NCBI GenBank assembly: GCA_034421515.1
Contig: DAOUKH010000046.1
Coordinates: 1-64,000 of the forward strand
Length of the DNA: 64,000 nt
DNA from: DAOUKH01 sp034421515
GTDB lineage: Bacteria > Chloroflexota > Dehalococcoidia > SHYB01
Direction of reading: 5' to 3'
Under the pieces are notes generated by a model. That model searched no databases. It was not told the origin of the DNA and saw nothing but the letters and a program-made list of their open reading frames with translations. Below, in pieces: positions 59,868-64,000 of the stretch. The position numbers were made by a program, and so were the translations under genes. Every line of letters starts with the position of its first letter. The stretch's first letter is position 1.

Positions 59868-60851
59868 CTAGGCTCCCACGCCGAGCCCGAAGCCCATGCC
59901 GTGCATCCAGCAGCACCCGCCGGTGTGCTCGGTGACGTACTCGTAGGCCGTCGTCGCTGCCAGCGCGCCCTGCGCCGCCGCCGTGATCGCCTGCTTCAGC
60001 TCGCCGGAGGCATCGGTGATGTCGCCGGCGGCGAACGCTCCCTCCACGTTGGTGCCCATGTACTTGTCGACGACGATCTCGTCCTTGTCGTTCGTGTTGA
60101 TGCCCAACTGCCGGGCCAGCTCCACGTTCGGATTGGCCCCGATCTCGATCAGCAGCCCGTCCACGCGCAGCTCACGGGCCCCCTCGACCTCCCGGTCGAG
60201 CACGATCGACTCCAGGTAGTCGCCGCCTTTCAGCTCCACCACGTTCGCGCTCGTGACGGGCACGATGTTCGCCTGCTCCTGCATCTTGGAGAGGTTCACC
60301 GGTTCCGGCCGCGAGAACTCGTGTCCGCGATGGATGACGTAGACACGGTCGGCGTACTGCGCCACCAGTGTCGCGCCCTTCACCGCGGCGTCGCCCCCGC
60401 CGACCACGGCGGCGGTGCGGCGGCGGTAGAGCGGCGCGTCGCACGTCGAGCAGTAGGAGACGCCCTGTCCGACCCACTGCTGCTCATGCTCGAGCCCCAG
60501 CGTACGGCGCTCCCGTCCCATCGCCAGCACCACCGACTTGGCGAGGTACGCATCCCCCTCGTCGTCGCGGGCCGTGAAGCAGTCGTCGCGCCGCTCGATC
60601 TCAGTCACCTTGGCGTCGATCACCGGCACGTCGTACTTCTGCACCTGCTCCTTCATGCCGAGCATCAGGTCGAAGCCCTGGACCTCGACGTGCCCCGGAT
60701 AGTTCTCGATGAGGCCGCCGGTGGCCGTCTCGCCGCCGAACGTCTGCCCCACCACGATCGTCTTGACCTGATAGCGGGCGGCGTAGAGCCCCGCGCTGAA
60801 CGCGGCCGCCCCCTGCCCGATCACCATGATGTCGTACTCGGATTCCGCCAC
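59868..60851 (-). CDS. Thioredoxin-reductase-like flavoprotein with C-terminal Cys-Cys tail
   Basis: 327 residues from a GTG at 60851 with AGGAGG upstream; a longer in-frame reading has no site. FAD domain YDIMVIGQGAAAFSAGLYAA, redox motif VSYCSTCDAP (C134, C137), NAD(P) domain AAVVGGGDAAVKGATLVA and the C-terminal FAD motif GAFAAGDITDASGELKQAIT. Unusual tail: GGCCWMHGMGFGLGVGA with C313-C314 vicinal, which could act as an extra redox pair or metal site. May reduce thioredoxin or another partner. Confidence 0.88.
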   Translation of the reverse strand: MAESEYDIMVIGQGAAAFSAGLYAARYQVKTIVVGQTFGGETATGGLIENYPGHVEVQGFDLMLGMKEQVQKYDVPVIDAKVTEIERRDDCFTARDDEGDAYLAKSVVLAMGRERRTLGLEHEQQWVGQGVSYCSTCDAPLYRRRTAAVVGGGDAAVKGATLVAQYADRVYVIHRGHEFSRPEPVNLSKMQEQANIVPVTSANVVELKGGDYLESIVLDREVEGARELRVDGLLIEIGANPNVELARQLGINTNDKDEIVVDKYMGTNVEGAFAAGDITDASGELKQAITAAAQGALAATTAYEYVTEHTGGCCWMHGMGFGLGVGA

Positions 60852-60976
60852 ACGCGACCTCCTACCCAGTGCTACGCGGGCCTTGGCCCCTCCGGTTCCG
60901 CCAGCGGGGCCCGGCCTCTTCATCATAAAAAAGCGGGGCGCCGCCGCGCTACCTCGAAAGTCCGGCGCGGCCTACG

Positions 60977-61975
60977 TTACAGGTCGGACAGCGACAGCCA
61001 GCGGTCGCGGACGCCGCGGTCGCGCAGCGCCTCCGACGCCGCCGTGTAGGGGTCGCGCTCGCCCGCCTCGACCTGCTGCAGCAGGTCTTGGAGCACCGGC
61101 GCGTCCTCGATCATCGCGTGGAAGGCGCCCGCGAGCTTCTCCTCCACGCTCTTGACGAACTGCGCCCGCCAGCGGCGCCTCCGGCGACGGTCCTGCTCGC
61201 CCGCCTCCACCGACGCCGCGCGGTGCCGCTCGATGGCGTCGCGCACCTCGGCGACCCCCGTTCCCCGGTGCGCCTCCGTCAGCAGCACCGGCGCCCGCCA
61301 GTACGTCTCCTCGTAGATAAGCGTCAGGCTCTGCTCGATGTCGGTGGCCAGCTTCTCCGCGCCGCCGCGGTCGGCCTTATTCACCACGAAGATGTCGGCG
61401 ATCTCCATGAGGCCCGCCTTCATCGTCTGAATCGTGTCCCCCGCCTCCGGCACCAGCACCACGACCACCGTGTCGGCGGTCTCCATGACGTCGAGCTCCG
61501 TCTGCCCCACGCCGACGGTCTCGACGATGACGTAGTCCTTGCCCGCCGCCGCCAACAGCGACGCCACCCGCTGCGCCACGCTCGGCACCCCGCCGCGGCT
61601 CCCCCGCGTCCCCATGCTGCGGATGTAGACGCCGGGGTCCTTGTAGTGCCCCTCCATCCGAATCCGGTCGCCGAGCAGCGCCCCGCCGGTGAACGGGCTG
61701 CTGGGATCGACCGCCACGATACCCACGGTGGCGTCGTTTTCGCCGCCGCGTATATTCGCCGTGAGCGCGTCGACGAGCGTGCTCTTCCCCGACCCCGGCG
61801 GGCCGGTGAAGCCGATGCAGTAGGAATCGCGCCCCCGCTCATCTGCGCCGGACAGGGTCAGGCTGAGCGCGCGCGAGGCGTCGGGGCTTTCCCGTTCAAT
61901 CAGGGTGATGAGCCGGGCGAGGGCGAGCTTCTCGCCCCGCAGAAGCCCCTCGACGAGGGTCTCGATTGGAGGCAA
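60977..61975 (-). CDS. MeaB/ArgK family GTPase
   Basis: 332 residues, TTG start at 61975 with GGAGACC upstream. G3E P-loop GTPase that guards or loads cobalamin-dependent acyl-CoA mutases. CIGFTGPPGSGKSTLVDALT (Walker A), VGIVAVDPSSPFTGGALLGD, ETVGVGQTELDVMETADTVV and FVVNKADRGG are diagnostic. No mutase gene lies in the window. Confidence 0.95.
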   Translation of the reverse strand: MPPIETLVEGLLRGEKLALARLITLIERESPDASRALSLTLSGADERGRDSYCIGFTGPPGSGKSTLVDALTANIRGGENDATVGIVAVDPSSPFTGGALLGDRIRMEGHYKDPGVYIRSMGTRGSRGGVPSVAQRVASLLAAAGKDYVIVETVGVGQTELDVMETADTVVVVLVPEAGDTIQTMKAGLMEIADIFVVNKADRGGAEKLATDIEQSLTLIYEETYWRAPVLLTEAHRGTGVAEVRDAIERHRAASVEAGEQDRRRRRRWRAQFVKSVEEKLAGAFHAMIEDAPVLQDLLQQVEAGERDPYTAASEALRDRGVRDRWLSLSDL

Positions 61976-62089
61976 CGAGGTCTCCGGTCAGATGACGGCT
62001 TCAGGAACCGAATCCCAGAATACGGGCCGCCTTTTCCGGGTGTCAACGGCCACCCATCGCGGCGCGTGGCAATTACCGCTTGGCGGGAG

Positions 62090-63142
62090 CTATGCGAAAG
62101 CGAGCAACCTGGCCGGGTTGTCCACGGTTATCGCTCGAATCGCATCTTCCGAGAAACCCTTGCGCCGCATCTTGGGAACGATGTTCTGAAGAATGTGGCC
62201 GTAACCGTGCCCGCCGTAGCGAACAAGCCGGTGCTTCGTGAAGATGTCGTGGCCCATGACGATCTTGTCGGAGTAGCCGGCGTCGACGGCGCGCCTTATG
62301 AAGTCCAGCCGCTGGGCGTCGCTGGGCATGTCGATCTCGGCGTTGGGATAGTGAGACCCCTCATTGCCGAACAGGTCCCATTCGAGGTAGCAGCCCGACG
62401 CCGCAATCCGCTCGAGCGCGTCGAACTCGAACACGGTCCGGTCGAGGTGCGCCACGACCACGCGCGATATGTCCGCGCCGCCGTCCGCAAGGACTTCGAG
62501 GATCTCCAGCGGCGCATCGGGATGCCGTCCGGGATGGATCGATATCGCCGCGCCCGTTTCTCTTTGGGCGATTGCCGCCGCCGTTAGAGCCTTGCGCTCG
62601 TTCGGCGCGAGGGGCCACGTGCAGCCCATCTCCCCGATGACGCCCACCTTGACGCCGCCGTCTCCGACACCTTCGACGATGTCGCCGACGATCTCCCGCG
62701 CTAGGTCCTCCACGCCCCGCTCATCCATGTCGTCGGGATGGGCCGCTCCCACGTAGAAGCCCGCGCCCATGACGACGTGCACGCCCGATTCACGGGATAT
62801 CCGGGCCAGCGCGTCGGGCGAGCGTCCGATTCCCGGCGTGGTCGCCTCCACGATCGCCCCGCCGCCGGCTTCCCGGTACCTCCCGACCTCTTCTATGGCC
62901 GTGTCCAAGTCCGTCAACCGGAGATTGGGGCGGTTGCTGTAGTAGTTGCGCCGTATCCATCCCAGGTTTTGAAGGGTCAAGGGCACGTCGGCCAGCTCCG
63001 GCGACGGCGAGTCCTGGGCCGGGCGATACATCCGGGAGAAGTCGGCGTAGAGGTGTTCGTGGGTCGTCGTTGCGCCGAGTTCCGATGGACGCACGGGGCC
63101 CAGCACGGTCTGGACCAGACCCCGGTTCCGTCCTGACGGCAT
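62090..63142 (-). CDS. Phosphotriesterase family metal-dependent hydrolase
   Basis: 350 residues from ATG 63142 with GAGGAG upstream. TIM-barrel PTE family: ATTTHEHLYADF holds the first HxH metal pair, VEATTPGIGRSPDALARIS, GVIGEMGCTWPLAPNERKAL (Glu in place of or near the bridging Lys), SIHPGRHPDAPLEILEV and VVAHLDRT (later histidines), and MGHDIFTKHRL (metal Asp). Probably a lactonase or esterase. Divergent from the luciferase-like gene. Confidence 0.87.
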   Translation of the reverse strand: MPSGRNRGLVQTVLGPVRPSELGATTTHEHLYADFSRMYRPAQDSPSPELADVPLTLQNLGWIRRNYYSNRPNLRLTDLDTAIEEVGRYREAGGGAIVEATTPGIGRSPDALARISRESGVHVVMGAGFYVGAAHPDDMDERGVEDLAREIVGDIVEGVGDGGVKVGVIGEMGCTWPLAPNERKALTAAAIAQRETGAAISIHPGRHPDAPLEILEVLADGGADISRVVVAHLDRTVFEFDALERIAASGCYLEWDLFGNEGSHYPNAEIDMPSDAQRLDFIRRAVDAGYSDKIVMGHDIFTKHRLVRYGGHGYGHILQNIVPKMRRKGFSEDAIRAITVDNPARLLAFA

Positions 63143-63244
63143 GACGCGGCTCCTCGTAGTATGGTGGCGAGCAAGCGTACCACGGCCCATTTCGAGGACG
63201 GACCGGCCCCTCCCAAGGGGTCCGGACAAGGGGGAGCTTCCGGC

Positions 63245-64000
63245 ATGAAGTTCGCGGCGTTCACCACCGTGGCGGGTTCCGCCGGAGAAGCCGCCACGGC
63301 CGACGCACATATCGACAACCTCCGGCAGCAGACCGTCCTGGCCGAGGAGCTCGGCTTCGAGGCAATCTGGCTCGGAGAGCACCACTTCGGACCCTATGGG
63401 CTGGGCGACTTGCCGAATCCAATCCTCCTCGGCGCCGACCTCGCGGCGCGGACGTCAAAGATCCGCATCGGCCAGATGGCGAACATCGCCCCTTGGTGGC
63501 ATCCCATCCGGCTCGCCGAGGACCTCGCGATGCTCGACAACATGACCGGCGGCCGTGTGGAGATCGGCTTCGGCAGGGGCATCTGGCCCTACGAGGGGCC
63601 GCAGTTCCATCCCAACGCCGACCCCCGCAAGGACAAGGAGAACCGGGAGCTGTTCAACGAGATGGTGGAGATCGTGCGGGAGATCTGGACGAACGAGTAT
63701 TTCTCCTACCATGGGACCAACTACACCTTCCCCGCCGAGGGCACCGTCTTCTCTCATCCCCGGTATCCGTCGAATCCCACCTGGCAGGACGGGGAAAGGG
63801 TCACCAAGCTGCGGGTGACGCCGAGACCCTACCAGAAGCCGCACCCGCCGCTGTGGATGACCGTCTCCACCGACCGCTCCGTGACGACCGCGGCCGAACT
63901 CGGGCTGAAGGCCTGCTACTGGCAGCCTCCGCCGCTCAGAATCAGGCAGCGGATGGAGATCTACGCCCGGGCCAGAACGCAGCGTGAGGGGCGGACGTTC
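63245..64000 (+). CDS. Luciferase-like (LLM class) flavin monooxygenase, N-terminal part
   Basis: 252 codons to the window edge. ATG at 63245 with GGGGGAG upstream. LAEELGFEAIWLGEHHFGPY, PILLGADLAARTSKIRIGQM, HPIRLAEDLAMLDNMTGGRV and EIGFGRGIWPYE are typical of bacterial luciferase-like FMN/F420 monooxygenases. Substrate unknown. The C-terminus is missing. Confidence 0.9.
   Translation, partial: MKFAAFTTVAGSAGEAATADAHIDNLRQQTVLAEELGFEAIWLGEHHFGPYGLGDLPNPILLGADLAARTSKIRIGQMANIAPWWHPIRLAEDLAMLDNMTGGRVEIGFGRGIWPYEGPQFHPNADPRKDKENRELFNEMVEIVREIWTNEYFSYHGTNYTFPAEGTVFSHPRYPSNPTWQDGERVTKLRVTPRPYQKPHPPLWMTVSTDRSVTTAAELGLKACYWQPPPLRIRQRMEIYARARTQREGRTF

Overview
The window is GC-rich, tightly packed bacterial DNA with many GTG and TTG starts, 4-base start/stop overlaps, and long co-directional runs of housekeeping genes. 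No rRNA, tRNA, CRISPR array or transposase was seen. The gene set suggests an uncultivated Chloroflexota lineage, perhaps Dehalococcoidia/SAR202-like: an archaeal-type phosphoglycerate mutase, a GuaB3-type IMP dehydrogenase relative, a transaldolase-Pgi fusion, a MoeA-PBP fusion, a SUF system with an Rrf2 regulator, and scattered hotdog dehydratase, amidohydrolase, phosphotriesterase and luciferase-like genes. This placement is inferred from gene families only; no phylogenetic marker was compared.

Layout. 1-490 is the start of a thiolase-like gene, divergent from a MoeA-PBP fusion (606-2564) and a Nudix hydrolase. 3116-9011 is a complete sufBCDSU operon ending in an IscR-like Rrf2 regulator, with a perfect 23-bp palindrome just downstream of its predicted promoter. 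yajQ and an amidohydrolase follow. A vapBC module (10744-11396) is divergent from a tRNA-Trp T-box leader (about 11480-11770) that precedes trpS-trpE-trpG-trpD-trpC-trpF; trpB and trpA are not here. A dUTPase-like gene and a DUF952 gene close this block.

18315-33325 is almost all minus strand: a PfkB kinase, enoyl-CoA hydratase, guaB3, miaA, a DsbA-like protein, an unknown protein, then lower glycolysis (tpiA, apgM, pgk) running into purine synthesis (purS, purC, purB, purE, purD, guaA). 33394-35796 (plus) holds tsaC, a polyprenyl-synthase-like protein that has lost its catalytic motifs, and a DUF502 membrane protein. A 555-bp island of short hairpin repeats separates these from a minus-strand his operon (hisG, small membrane peptide, zinc-dependent phospholipase C-like protein, hisD, hisC, hisB).

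41480-46249 carries two paralogous zinc-ribbon DEAD-box RNA helicases with similar long leaders, flanking a tandem universal stress protein and a small membrane protein. 46411-49690 is accessory: a hotdog dehydratase pair, a DinB protein, antitoxin remnants, hicAB and a VOC protein. RNase P RNA (about 49866-50258) is followed by a carbohydrate operon: a transketolase-like fragment, tal-pgi, gnd, zwf, pgl and a GH15 glucoamylase-type enzyme. Convergent to it run an NMN adenylyltransferase-like gene, a ROK glucokinase, a thioredoxin-reductase-like flavoprotein with a C-terminal Cys-Cys tail, a MeaB/ArgK GTPase and a phosphotriesterase-family gene. A luciferase-like monooxygenase runs off the right edge.

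Several operons share a readable promoter pattern (TTGAC-like -35, 17-18 bp, TATCNT or TATAAT -10), and some genes appear to be transcribed leaderless.
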